Of a stretch of 64,000 nucleotides of DNA, positions 1-10,299 are shown in pieces. Every line of letters starts with the position of its first letter. Within the stretch, counting starts at the first letter, position 1. Made by a program: the position numbers and the translations under genes. Origin of the DNA: Acheta domesticus (Eukaryota > Arthropoda > Insecta > Orthoptera > Gryllidae); NCBI GenBank assembly GCA_031308135.1, contig JAHLJT010003656.1:53328827-53392826 (forward strand). Reading direction: 5' to 3'. Under the pieces are notes generated by a model, which had not been told where the DNA came from, ran no database searches, and was given only the letters and a program-made list of their open reading frames with translations.

Positions 1-84
1 CTAAAGTATTCTGTAAATTCAGTCCTAAAATTAGAATTACTATCTCCTTTCAGCATAAAAACATTTGATGAAACTTTGTGCAGT

Positions 85-1075
85 TTAACCCTTAACTGGT
101 ATCATGGATTTTGGTTACGTAAACGGTATTGTCGGGTCAGCGGAGACCCAGAAATTAATTTTGTAATTTGGCATATTAATTCTTACTTGATGAAACTAGA
201 AATGGATATACATCTTAAAGCAACTTTCCTCAAGGATTGTAACTGAAAGACTTCTTCAATTAAATTCATTTTGTGTGTTTAAAGCACCATATTTCTGAAT
301 TCGTATATATTTACATGGTTTAGATGAGATCAATTTGAAAAGGGATTCAGTTTTCAAAATACTAGAAATGTTTTATTGGTATGGATCAAAATGAAGAGCT
401 AACACTTGTATACACATAATAGGAAGAGAAAAAATAAAGAATGCTACTTAATTCATAAAATTTGCAAGCATGCAAAAGTGGTATACAGCAAATGTTTAAT
501 TTTTTGTCTGTATATAACTGGCCAAATTATTATGCAGTTATGGAGTGGATGTATTTTATTCACTCTATGTACTCATCACGATACACTTTTACTAAACTGT
601 GAGTTTTGCAAATAGTTTTGTTGCACTGACAGCAGACTTGTTATATTTATTGTCCTTTGATGACGGGCAAAGAGAGCAGCGCTTCCGTTTCTTCGGCTCG
701 TCACCCTCATCATTTTCACTGCCTGAATCATGATCACTGTCTATTGTTCAAGCGTCACTGAGATCACTATCTACCTCGCAAGCCACTGCTCAATTTGTAC
801 AGAATGTTCTTCATTGTTGAGAAAACAGATTTTGATTTTCACACTATAATTAAAAGACTAACGTCAACGGTATCGACGGGTCTCCACTGACCCGGAACAC
901 CCATTACGAGGAGAAATCAACTTCCTTTCATGAGTTCTAAAACACCACTGCCCCTAAGTATAGAGTGCAGGGATTAGGTGGCAGCACAGGCAAATTGCGG
1001 CAAAATTGCAAGGTTTCAACAAAAAAGAAATTCTTCTGGGTCAAATGTGACCCGACGATACCAGTTAAGGGTTAA
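85..1075. mobile_element. piggyBac-like element, internally deleted, with TTAA target duplication
   Basis: The termini are perfect 15-bp inverted repeats: CCCTTAACTGGTATC at 89-103 and GATACCAGTTAAGGG at 1057-1071. Each is flanked by TTAA (85-88 and 1072-1075), the target-site duplication typical of the piggyBac superfamily. Inside each end lies a GGGTC-rich subterminal segment (about 134-151 and 1037-1055), and a related inverted copy sits near 866-895. At 983 bp the element is far shorter than an autonomous piggyBac (roughly 2.3 kb or more). It keeps only a decayed transposase remnant on the minus strand, so it should be non-autonomous. The symmetrical TTAA flanks and intact TIRs make the class call strong. 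Confidence 0.85.
592..820 (-). pseudogene. Decayed piggyBac-type transposase remnant (N-terminal acidic part joined to C-terminal Cys-rich end)
   Basis: Read on the minus strand, the first part (about 820-690) encodes a short acidic Asp/Ser/Glu-rich stretch (such as SDHDSGSENDEGDE) after an EQWL motif, as at the N-terminus of piggyBac transposases. It is followed directly by a basic KKRKR stretch and a CxxC motif (CSLCP, about 660-675). In a shifted frame comes a CCQCNKTIC segment ending in a stop near 592-594, which resembles the cysteine-rich C-terminal domain. The central DDD catalytic region is absent. In-frame stops lie near 768 and 747, and a frame change lies near 635. This fits internal deletion of an autonomous parent followed by decay. 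It is not expected to be functional. Confidence 0.55.
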
Positions 1076-1164
1076 AGTAATCAGTGTGATAGGTATTCTA
1101 CATAAAACCACTGAAAAACTGCACGTGGTAAACAGGAGAAAATAACTATTTTTCAATCAGTTGT

Positions 1165-1622
1165 GGTGGCTCACCAACCGTTCTCGCTGAAGCGTCTCTG
1201 AACAGGAGGTCGAGTTCCGTCGATGGCGCATTTTCGACACGAGCTGTCGAGCTAGATCGTATTACGGGTGTCCACAGGAACATTCTAGCGGCCGGCTGCT
1301 CTTATCGGGAGCTTCCGTGGTTTCTCCGATCAAAACAAGGCGATTGCCAGAGCAAACGCGCCATGGACCGCGAGCGACCTTCCCTTCCTCTTCCTTGAGC
1401 TACCCTCTTCCCTTACCCAAACACTATTACATGCACTACACTACCGCATATGTCAGAGGGTTCAGTGCTTATCCCGGCTGGAGCGGTGTCCCGCTGGGGA
1501 GACACCTGAAGGTGAAGACGACAGGTCCATCGTCACCGAATCACGTTCCAGTAGAGTACGACTACCAGAACCTCCCGGTCGTAATCAGCACTACCCTCTC
1601 GGGACGAATGACAAGACGTTCA
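1165..1622 (+). mobile_element. SINE-1 copy A
   Basis: This is a member of a family found repeatedly in the window (9.88, 11.84, 12.73, 30.47 and 31.69 kb). Shared blocks are 'ttctagcggccggctgctct', 'ccgtggtttctccgatcaa', the 'gccatggaccgcgagcga' block, a pyrimidine-rich stretch, 'cactacactaccgcatatg' and the terminal 'gggacgaatgac'. A degenerate B-box-like 'aggtcgagttccg' lies near 1207, as expected of a tRNA-derived head. The copy is diverged and has no clear target-site duplication. Confidence 0.6.
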
Positions 1623-1719
1623 GCTGCCGGAGAAGCCAAACGTTAACACCAGTCCTAGGACGCGACGTCTCCCATCCAGCCAACAGTTACGAAATATTGA
1701 ACTTCTTTTTTTAAGGCCT

Positions 1720-1970
1720 GCCTCTAAAGATGTGTTTGCACTTCCCCTCCGATTTCCGTAGATTGAGCGCCACTGTGACAGCGATAGGCGTGTCTCGTCG
1801 CGTCGCGTGGCGTGAGCGTGAGGTGCGCCTTCCGGGCGGTGGCGGCCGAAAGCAGCGCCCTCACGTGCCGCCACGCGTGCGAAGAGCGTTGCACACGCGC
1901 CCGCGGGGTTCGAACGAGGTCTCGCGTGCACGCGGTGCCAGCCCGGCGCTCTTCTGCTTCTTCTGGGTCA
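1720..1970. other. CpG-rich island
   Basis: This block is strongly GC- and CpG-rich, and the DNA to its right drops to AT-rich at about 1975. It has no recognised coding content; open frames occur on both strands only because stop codons are rare in such DNA. A promoter or enhancer role is possible but unsupported. Confidence 0.4.
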
Positions 1971-1974
1971 GAGG

Positions 1975-2278
1975 TTTCCTAAAGCGTTTGGAAAATCACC
2001 GCTCGGGAACCGGAAAAAACAATGCAAAAAACGAGATAAAACAAATTTGTCTCTCTCCTGAGAATATGGTTCATTTTAGCTGACAAAATTCTGTTTTTAT
2101 CTTTGTTTTACATGTTTTTATTTTGGGTATGGGTGTCTGTAATGTATATCATGATGTAAATTACTTCATTTAAAATAAAAAGAAATGATATAATGGAGAT
2201 TGTATGCAAATCTTTTTCGAATATTTCCTTCAAAGAAGTGGAAATTTGCATCAGAAACCGTAACATATGAATGACTGA

Positions 2279-2318
<40 letters not shown>

Positions 2319-2655
2319 ATGCATTTTTTCAGTTCATTCTGATTTAAAAATTATCCCTCCAATGTTAACTCTTGGTTATTGTGAAGAAGAAAAGAAGATG
2401 AGAATTCCTCCTACTTTTTAAATTTATTACATAACATACTACAAGTAACTTGTCATCAATTCATTTAAAAAACGTCCTCTATTCTTCAGTCGTGTAATTC
2501 TATTTTATATCTATGATATTGTATATTCTCACTAATTAATTTGAAGTCGCTTTCCAGCAAATAAAATCTATCTATTGCTGAAAATTCTGCTCCTTCTCTT
2601 GCTCATCCCGAAAGTTCTACAGAATTACGTAATGAAGTCATAAAATAAGCTTCTC
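1975..2655. other. AT-rich non-coding stretch
   Basis: This is AT-rich sequence without recognisable coding or element structure, apart from the (GT)n microsatellite annotated separately. Confidence 0.6.
2282..2315. repeat. (GT)n microsatellite
   Basis: An uninterrupted GT dinucleotide run of about 17 units lies in AT-rich DNA. Confidence 0.95.
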
Positions 2656-2699
2656 GTCCTTTGAGTCAACCCATGCGATTCTTCTCTAAAGTCCTTCTA

Positions 2700-3070
2700 C
2701 GAACGCCCTTATGGCCCGATGCCCCGCCGCGCCCCGCCGCGCCGCGCCGCGCACCGATCGCCGCTTCGCCACGGTCCCCGCGTCCCCGGGCAGCTCCGCG
2801 AGCGCTGCCTCCGGATAATGCCGTTTCTGCTCTACTGCGCCCCTTGATGCGCCGGGTCAGCCCATTTTGTTCGCTAAATTACTTCGCGTAGCCGCTGTAA
2901 CATTTCGAGCGCGGTATTGATAAGCGCGTGGCGTGCAGTCGAGAAAATTATGCCGCGGGAGGGGGAAAATTTACGAAAATTACGCTCGGCATCTTGCATT
3001 TTTGTTTAAGAGGGCTGGAGAATATGTTGCAAGATGGAGGACAATAATAACGGCGCTTATTTGGCTCAAA
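2700..3070. other. GC-rich patch followed by complex mixed-composition sequence
   Basis: A short CCGCG-type repeat (about 2719-2757) leads into CpG-rich and then mixed-composition sequence to about 3070, containing 'aagatggaggacaataataa'. The second half is neither repetitive nor simple, which is compatible with a regulatory element, but nothing identifies one. Confidence 0.25.
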
Positions 3071-3230
3071 ATTTCTGTCAATTTTCATCCTGTCATCCTG
3101 CAATTATATTATTTGCGATTTTTATCGTTTATACATGTAATGAATGTAATGTACATCGTTGCGGCATGAAAAAATAAGTAATATTTGGATATAAACTAAC
3201 AAGACTTATTGTATTACGGAATATTCATTT

Positions 3231-3447
3231 CCTCGGCTCCGTGGCCGAGATCGCTAAGCCAATGGTGCCGTAGTGATCTCGGACCGAGGGGTCGCGGGTT
3301 CGAGTCCCGCCTCGGGTATTGTTGTATGTGTTCGCCCTTTCACCTCCTATCATCACCATATCGTTTCATCCTCATACCATAACGTTAAATCCAATAATGG
3401 TCGCTAATGACCTAGTAGCTGATGCGACCTTAAATTTTAAAAAAAAT
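3231..3447 (+). mobile_element. SINE-2 copy 1 (tRNA-derived)
   Basis: The head contains an A-box-like 'gtggccgagatcgctaag' and a perfect B-box context 'gggttcgagtccc' at about 3298-3310, followed by 'gcctcggg'. It forms a GGCCGAGATC/GATCTCGGACC stem. A roughly 100-bp unrelated body ends in 'gacctagtagctgatgcgac' and an A-rich tail. Related heads occur on the minus strand near 16.9 and 44.2 kb. The body and tail, and the failure of the head to fold as a standard cloverleaf by eye, argue for a SINE and against a functional tRNA gene. Confidence 0.7.
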
Positions 3448-5286
3448 CATTCCGTGAAGTAAGACACGAAAATTATCGTTCCGTATTATGAAAATATTAT
3501 TCATGCGATTCTGATAAATATTATTTTTCTGCAAAATCTATTCCTAAAATGGTATTTTAAAGACTTAGAGCTGTATATTTTGATAAACGTACATGTTGGT
3601 TTTCCTTTAAGAAACGAATCCAAACAAGTTGCGGTAGAAAAACACGATTAAGAAGGGACGCGAGCAAGTTCAAACGATTCGCGTCAGAGGTTTTGCGCAT
3701 AATACACAACCCTTGACATGAAGGTGTAAAGGTTTTTTTTACTCGCTTGAACAAACATAGGGCCAGTAATACATACTAAGTTTAATTCACAAGAAAAAAC
3801 TCTTCGCCAAGGCGTAGATGCTAGGTTCGAGAGTTTTGTTCCTCCTTTTGACTCCGCGGTCAGGTAATCGCACTTGAGCCGTGTCGGAACAGCAAAACTT
3901 CACACCAGGGCAATGCTTGCAAACCTGCTGAACACCGCTTGAGCACGGTGGCCAGAAATCGATGCGTCGTTCTAGCAATCACATAAAAATGCTCTCTAAT
4001 ACGAATTTCATCCTAACTGAAAATTATTTTTATTTTGAAGAGTGATAAATGACTGATTCATAAATATTCCGTATTGATTTTTGAATAAATAATTACTGTC
4101 AATATTACTTCCGAACTGTGATAAATACTATAATTAATTATATCATCGATCAACATGTGGTATTAATAAGTGTACATCGACAGGTGTGCCTCTGTGTATT
4201 CTAGACAAGATACGCTTTGACAAAAATAATCTGTTATTCGTTATCTATATAAATGGTTTACAAATCATTGGTTTACATTCTGTAATTCGACATTTAAGCA
4301 AGACATTTCTTTCGTAGCACAGCTTATTAATATTAGGTTGGACGAAATACTAGTGTTTGTATTGAATGTTCGTTCTTAAATAGAAATCGAGAATAGATTT
4401 GAAATTTGTGATAGAAGAAATATTTTAATTGAGATTATTGTACAGTTTTTAAATGCTGGTAAACGCGTGCGCATGTATTCTACACTCTGAAATATATTCG
4501 ATACATAAGTGTTTGTTCTGAAATTAAATTTTCAGAAAAGCTTGTTGCCTTTCGTGAGTATACTAGATGGTTTTTTGCCCATTTTCTAAACTGTTTAACT
4601 ACAATGATTTTAAATAGAATGCTGAATGCGACAGTTTTCTTATATTTAACTCACTGATTACATATCTATGAATACTATCATTAGCTGGATGAATATCTAT
4701 GAATACTATCATTATTAGGTGGATACCTAACATTGTGTTTATGAGAAACATCAAAAGAGCTCCTAATGTCGTTTCCGGTCTTAATATAAAAAGATATTGA
4801 TTATTTCATCTTCGTGTTTCATTGTCTCTCACCTTCGTTTCTTTAGACTGGTGTCCAGCTGGGCCCAAATAAATTCATCTCAAATACAAATTTTCTAAAA
4901 TAAAATTGTACAAAATCAGTGAAGGTTTAAACAGCTTAATCTTGCAAAATATTGCATTCATATACTCAAAGAAGAAAAGAGAGGATACAAATATGCCTTT
5001 CTCGGTGAATTGGCAGTGCATGAGATGATAGAAGTTCATAAGAAAATCCTTTAAAAACTATTTAGACAGTCAGTAGAAAAATGGCATGCAGAAAATTTAA
5101 TTTTTCGCACAAATATTAAAAGTGAGACGATGCTCAAATGTTCAGATAAAACTGTTAATGAAACAAAGAAAAGACAATTCTTCCGTCTGTTCAGGTACAA
5201 TTGATCTTAATGTAATATAGTACCCAAATGAGTGATATTTATACTTGAATTAAAATACAAGTAGTCAGTAAAGTCGTCTAAAAAAT
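3448..5286. other. AT-rich non-coding stretch
   Basis: No gene is recognised. The stretch is AT-rich throughout, except for moderately GC-balanced patches at about 3640-3720 and 3830-3970. A 31-bp tandem duplication lies at 4662-4723. Confidence 0.6.
4662..4723. repeat. 31-bp direct tandem duplication
   Basis: The string 'tatctatgaatactatcatt' occurs twice at an offset of 31 bp (from about 4663 and 4694). It is a recent, small replication-slippage event. Confidence 0.8.
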
Positions 5287-5414
5287 TGATATGACACTCG
5301 TGGTAAAAGTGTTCTTATTTTGCTCGTAGAATTGCGCAACTCGCCCTATCGGCCTCGTGTCGCAACCTCCCCTACTAACAAAATAAAATGTCACTTTTAC
5401 CACTCGTATCATAA
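5287..5414. mobile_element. Small palindromic element (MITE-like)
   Basis: Imperfect inverted arms of about 36 bp lie at 5287-5322 and 5379-5414, sharing the core 'actcgtggtaaaagtg' and its complement with few mismatches. They flank a CG-richer centre ('ctcgccctatcggcctcgtg'). No target duplication can be assigned with certainty. It could be a foldback MITE or a solitary palindromic repeat. Confidence 0.5.
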
Positions 5415-5639
5415 ATAATAATTATTTTATTTTTCAATACAAAATGGTTTAATAAACGTCATTTACACTTTCACGTATCCATCTCCTAAAAATCTAAAAA
5501 TTTCATGCAATGAGAGAAAAAGCACTTATCTTCCAAACTGACAGCTCTTCGCGTAACTTCGTACCCGCGCCGACTACGCGGTTAATGGGACTTGATTCAA
5601 ACCTCGCCGAGTTCTTCCAAGGGATTTACAAGAGTAGAA

Positions 5640-5850
5640 AGCCAAGACGAGCGCCGTCCGCCGCCTCCCTTCGATTGGCAGTTTCAATTCCTCGCAGTGC
5701 GGCGCGGCGCGGCCCGGGGTTATCGCCGCTACTTGCCCGGTCCCCCCACGCGCCTGACCTCAAAACGCCGTCGCAGTTAACCCCTGAAGGATCGCCTTCG
5801 CCCGTACCACTCTATCCTCGATCGCTTCACCGCACAGCCAACCCAGGGTA
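5640..5850. other. CpG-rich island
   Basis: A CpG-dense block is followed by an AT-richer spacer with a T/C run near 5880-5905. No coding signal is convincing; open frames exist on both strands. Confidence 0.35.
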
Positions 5851-6044
5851 TTAACCGCAGACGGGCGAAGAGAGAAGAGATTTTTTTTTTCTTTCTTTCT
5901 TTTGCTGGTTTCTCATAACGCCCGCCTCGGCGGCGGCGAGACCAGCAGACGCTTAACAAATTATCACGTTGAGGGAATTGCAGCCGAGGGGGCGGGGATA
6001 AATCGTTTTATTAATTTTCGCAACGTCCTTCGTATTGAGACGTC

Positions 6045-6330
6045 CCGAGTGCTGGCGCGCCGCGCGGGCTACGTCGTATTTCAACCGGCGACGGCGGCGG
6101 CGGCGCCGACAGCGTCGTGCGGCCGGCCGTCTGGGCGTCGCGCCGCGTCGCGCCGCGCTGCGTCGCGCGGCCTTTGCGCAACGGCGCTGCCCCTTGGGCC
6201 TCGCGGAGTTCGTGCCCCGCTCGCGTCCGTCGCGAAGGAATGGGCGTCGGGCCCTTTCGCAGGCGCTCGCGGGGCGGCGCGGAACGGCCCTGCCAGAGCA
6301 GCTCCTCCCGCTCGAGGAGAGTGTGTCAGG
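6045..6330. other. CpG-rich island with (CGG)-type repeats
   Basis: Very high CpG density includes GGCGGC repeats (about 6085-6105) and CGCCGCG repeats (about 6135-6170). Several long overlapping open frames exist on both strands here, as expected from stop-codon depletion. No protein family is recognisable in any of them. Confidence 0.4.
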
Positions 6331-6478
6331 CGCGGGGGATCTGCTTGCGAGACAGCTGGATTTCGTGACGAGGCAGTGCATGGCAAGGGACCCTCGCCAC
6401 GATATCGCAGGCTGCTGCGGCCGGAGTTCAATAGCTACTTGGCTGTCAGGGAGACGTCCTATGTACAGGCGTATTTCG

Positions 6479-6520
6479 CCCTGAGGAAGGTCGCAAATGG
6501 CAGCCGAAACGTTGGCACCT
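6479..6520 (+). ncRNA. Hammerhead-ribozyme-like motif, probable retroelement remnant
   Basis: CTGAGGA (6481-6487) is followed by a possible stem-loop (GGTCGC, loop AAAT, GGCAGCC) and then GAAAC (6506-6510). The order CTGANGA - stem II - GAAAC matches the hammerhead core found in Penelope-like retroelements; the canonical form is CTGATGA. One core base deviates and the stem is imperfect, so this is more likely a decayed element fragment than an active ribozyme. No reverse transcriptase or GIY-YIG coding is visible nearby. Confidence 0.35.
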
Positions 6521-6759
6521 GTGCCTAAGACTTCCGGTCCCGCGTCTCCCGGGCAGGCAAGTAGCCACTTGATCCTCACGACCCTTTCACACATGACATT
6601 TCAGAGAGTTATTTTATTGGGGTATGTAAATTGGAATGCATAAAACCGAATTTGAGGTATAAGATATACGAGTACATTTATAGAGCAATAAGTATTTGAA
6701 ATTTGAATTAGAAATTGAAAAGAATGTTGGGATGATGCTGGGTGTGGATGAGTGGAGGC

Positions 6760-7420
6760 GAAAAAGATGAAGTAGGCGGTGAAGAAGAGAGGCAGAGTTT
6801 CCGCTCGAGAGCCCAGTAATTAGAAGCTGAGGTCAAAAACGTGGAGAATTGCAATGTGTACAGTCAGAAACAGGGCAAGGAGCCACGGAAAAGGGCGTTT
6901 GGAGCGAACTGAAGCGTCAGGGAGCGTAAAAGGAAAGTAAGGAGTGGTACCAAGAATGAAACGTATGATAGAAAATCAACGATGGGAAACGGAGACGAGA
7001 CGGGGTAGGGAGACGTGCGACGTGGAGCGAAGTCGGGTGACGCGGCTGAGGGAAAAGAACAAAAGACAGTGGACAGTGAACGGCACAGTAGACAGGGGAC
7101 AGAGGAAATGAGACAAGAGGGAGACGCGGTACTGGAGGCAGAACAGAGAGGGGTAGTACAAAGTAGGGGGGACGGGAGAGAAGCCGGGAGACAGGAGGAG
7201 AGTCTGAGAATCGAAGACACGATGGTGGACAGGAGACAGAGGACGGGAGGTGAAGGACGGGAGGCAGCGGATAAGGGACGAGGAAAAGAGGACGGGCGGT
7301 CAGAGAGCAGGAGGGGGTGGTGGACGGGAAGGCGTGGCGTGGCAGAGGGGGAGGGAGGGCGCCGGGCGCGTGCCCGCAAGCGTTGGAGCGTCGCCAGCGG
7401 CGTGAGCAGGTAACGTGGAA
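6760..7420. repeat. Long purine-rich (GA) degenerate tandem tract
   Basis: The plus strand is strongly purine-biased for about 650 bp, with recurring 'gacgggagg', 'gacagagga' and 'gggagac' words of roughly 8-12 bp, suggesting a decayed minisatellite. The bias reverses at about 7420, where a pyrimidine tract begins. Open frames through it are compositional. Confidence 0.6.
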
Positions 7421-7427
7421 GGAACGC

Positions 7428-7482
7428 GGCTGTTTCCCTCTCCCTTCCCTCCCCCATCCCTCTCCACCTCCTCCTCCTCGAC
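7428..7482. repeat. Polypyrimidine tract
   Basis: This is almost pure C/T (CCCTCTCCC, CCTCCTCCTCC), directly after the purine-rich tract. The two could pair in part. Confidence 0.7.
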
Positions 7483-7805
7483 GGCTAATTCGGGCCGGAA
7501 GAAGGGGTTTCGCGACGCTATTTCGGCTGTCACCTCTCCTCCCGCAGCCGCTCACCTCCACGCACATTCTGCTCATCTCGAGATTCCCCAGACAGCAGCT
7601 CCCGCACGGGCATTTTGACGGAGACCCTCGTTTCTGGGCACTGTCCCGCCCAAAGCGTGGGCAAACTTAAAAACAAACTGCAGTTTCCCTACGAATTGTA
7701 CGATTTACCTACAAATCTGTTTAGCATTGAAGTACTTGCTGCAGTCATTTACAAACCTTTTGTGAGATCAAAAGATTAAAACCTATATACCCTATAACTA
7801 GTGAT

Positions 7806-7827
7806 TATATATATATATATATATATT
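7806..7827. repeat. (AT)n microsatellite
   Basis: An uninterrupted AT dinucleotide run of about 11 units. Confidence 0.9.
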
Positions 7828-9294
7828 ACTCGTATATATTTATTAAAAGTCCAAAACTGCGTTGAAAATCCGAGGTTGAAGAAAACACTTCTTTAATTTC
7901 TGTGATTGTGGTGCGGAAAAATAGTTCAGGGAATACATAGTTCGCCGAGCAGACCTTATAACGGTATTGTGTACTAAATCAATCGAAGTACCTAGATGTC
8001 CGTTGGACACAATTATACCTGACGGGTTAAAGAACTCTCCTGGAATTGCGGTGAATTCATCACCTCTTTGAACATTTATCGCTCCCAAAGTACTATCATA
8101 CACTGCAGTAGACTTACAAGCTGAGTATCCTGTACTTATGAGTCTTCAATTACTTGATTTATGTGTGAAATGTTTATGGTGCAGGTAATTTACATCACTT
8201 TGTTTATAGGTTATTTGAAAGGAATTCCTTCTCTGCTCTAGCTCAGTGCGTTAATGTACTGCCAAGAGGCAATTTTCACTCCATTTCCGTTCATTTATTT
8301 GCAATTTGTGAATGAAACGGCAATTTCTACAATTTGAAAGATTCAAATTAAGATTCCTATAAAAATAAGGGAATTGTAAAAGTAAACTCTTCCGCAATCC
8401 GCCGTACGATTCGTACGTAAGTAAAGAGAGTGATTGTTTTTATCGTCAATTCGGCAATTCATCAATCGTGGACTTCATTGACTTCATTATGTTCCTTTGA
8501 TTGTTCATTTAACCTTTAGATAAAGCATTTTTGTTAATAATTGAGTGTGATTTCAGAGCTGTGAGAAACATGCAAAGATTACGAATACAAATACTTTTTG
8601 AGACATTACTTGCATTTTTGATTCTATAACCGTTTTAAATTATTTAATTCAAAGTTACCTTTAGAAGTGATTGAGGCGACACCCTGACAAAGGGTCTGCA
8701 GGTCCATGTGCCTCTTTTCCGGATATCTGTTACTAATCATAATGAACCGCCATATTGGCAGCACTACGCGAAGTCATACATTTGTGTGAAACGTGATACT
8801 CACAAACAGCCTTTGGCATTGGGAGTGTATCGTGGTCTATTCGGCAAGTTATTGTATTGTACATGTCTTGTAATACTGAATTAGAGCCCATACAATGGCA
8901 ATAAACTAGCAAAATAGAAAGATGTTACAGATCTTATTGTCTTCATGTCGTTCGGAGACAGGAATTGGCTTGAATGTGTTATGGAGGAAATACAAATAAT
9001 TCCTTGTAAATGTGTTTTGCACTCTTTTCTGTGAATTTATTTCTTTTCCTACCCATCGTATATCGCATCGTACTATTGTTATTCCGTTGTTGTTGTTTTT
9101 TTTTGCAGAGCAATTTCTGTTTGTTAGAAGAAGGGCACTTAAGTACTATTATAAATTCTATTGTGATATGCTGAAATATGTATGTGTTGCAAGAATGACT
9201 TAATACATATTTCGTGAAGGTATTCTTTACATCATCACTTATTTAAATTTGATGTTTAACTTGACAATGATATTAAATTAAAGTGGTTCAATCT

Positions 9295-9355
9295 TTCAAC
9301 TGCGATTGTCTCGAAACTACGTTTTTTCCGATAGGTCCTTTGTCAAGAGGTTGCG
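9295..9355 (-). other. Possible retroelement 3'-end motif, decayed
   Basis: On the minus strand, 'cttgacaaaggacctatcgg' is followed by A-rich sequence and 'aacgtag'. This resembles the 'CTTGAYRAAGG...GAAACG' signature near the ends of many Penelope-type and related retroelements, but the GAAAC box is degenerate. It is recorded as a weak lead. Confidence 0.2.
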
Positions 9356-9879
9356 TCAGTTTCCAAATCTGAACTGCACAATATCCTCTATTTATGACAA
9401 CATTAGGAATTAATTTTACACGGGAAAGGACAGGCGTCTCCAATATTTCTTGACAGTATTCGCAAACATAAGACTGACAGCTCATAGTCAACAACGGTAA
9501 AATGAAGCAAATGAACAAAAAGGTGAATTGAATAAGAACATAATTAAGAAGTTACGTAGATAATAAACAGAGGCTTTTAACACCCCTCGTGATAAATATC
9601 TTTTTTAAAAGAATTTTTTGTAAAATTGGAACGTGTATAAAGTTGTACCTCAGTTGGCGTAGTGAAACGAAAAAAGAACTGAAGACCATTAATGATATAT
9701 AGGGAGGTTTTCTTAGTATTCGAAATTGATTTTTGGAAGAAAATCCAAAGTTGGCACGTGTTTACCCCCACCCTCGGGGGCTTATTATCTGAAACTTTTG
9801 AACGACATCCTCCCCTAGAGAATCCGCCACCGCGATCCCTGACGGTGGCTGCGGAATTATAATTTCCTGTTTAAAGCCA

Positions 9880-10110
9880 CGTCAACTACTTTGGCCAGTA
9901 GTCCCGTGAGTATAGTGCATTCCATATCTGGGGAGGTGGCAGCGATTCCCCACGTCACAACGCGAGGTCCGGCGACGATGTACCGGATCGCCTGGGCCCT
10001 CCGCTTCACGCATCTGACCCAGGGGGCACCGCTCCAACAGAGGCAGATCTATGCGCCCAACTGGTCTCCCGCGACGTGTAATGCATGGAAGTAGTAGTGC
10101 AGGCAGGCAC
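9880..10110 (-). mobile_element. SINE-1 copy B, 5'-truncated
   Basis: On the minus strand it contains the family's 3' half: the 'catgcattacac' block, 'gcgggagacc', a GCGGTGCCCC block, the 'cgctgccacctcc' block and the terminal 'ctcacgggactactgg' with 'agtagttgacg'. The tRNA-like head is missing. It abuts the (GC)n run at its 5' side. Confidence 0.6.
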
Positions 10111-10118
10111 GTCAAACT

Positions 10119-10140
10119 GCGCGCGCGCGCGCGCGCGCGA
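10119..10140. repeat. (GC)n microsatellite
   Basis: An alternating GC run of about 11 units, a potential Z-DNA former. Confidence 0.9.
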
Positions 10141-10299
10141 GCTACTTGCCCGCCTGGGGATTCCGGCGCTCCTACGGGCACGGCAAATTTCCCCTGACCC
10201 CGCAAACACTTCCCCTTAAAAAACAGAAAGAGGCGTACATGCGCAAGCTGGAGCAGCGCGAGGCGGTGAATAGTGGCTTCATACGAAAACATTTGCCAG

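Larger units (their letters stand above)
7640..9880. other. AT-rich stretch with scattered element remnants
   Basis: No gene is recognised. It holds an (AT)n microsatellite (7806-7827) and two possible decayed retroelement ends, at 8680-8720 (plus) and 9295-9355 (minus), described separately. The rest is AT-rich, unique-looking DNA. Confidence 0.55.

Noticed and set aside
2719..2757. CCGCG repeat as a possible promoter GC box cluster
   Set aside because: It is a short simple repeat with no adjacent gene or initiator.
3231..3320. tRNA gene suggested by B-box context gggttcgagtccc
   Set aside because: The same head is followed by a conserved non-tRNA body and A-rich tail, and recurs at 16.9 and 44.2 kb, so it is a tRNA-derived SINE.
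5902..6594. Overlapping frames of 149-213 codons on both strands
   Set aside because: CpG-rich DNA with few stops; all have Arg/Ala/Pro-rich composition and no recognisable domain.
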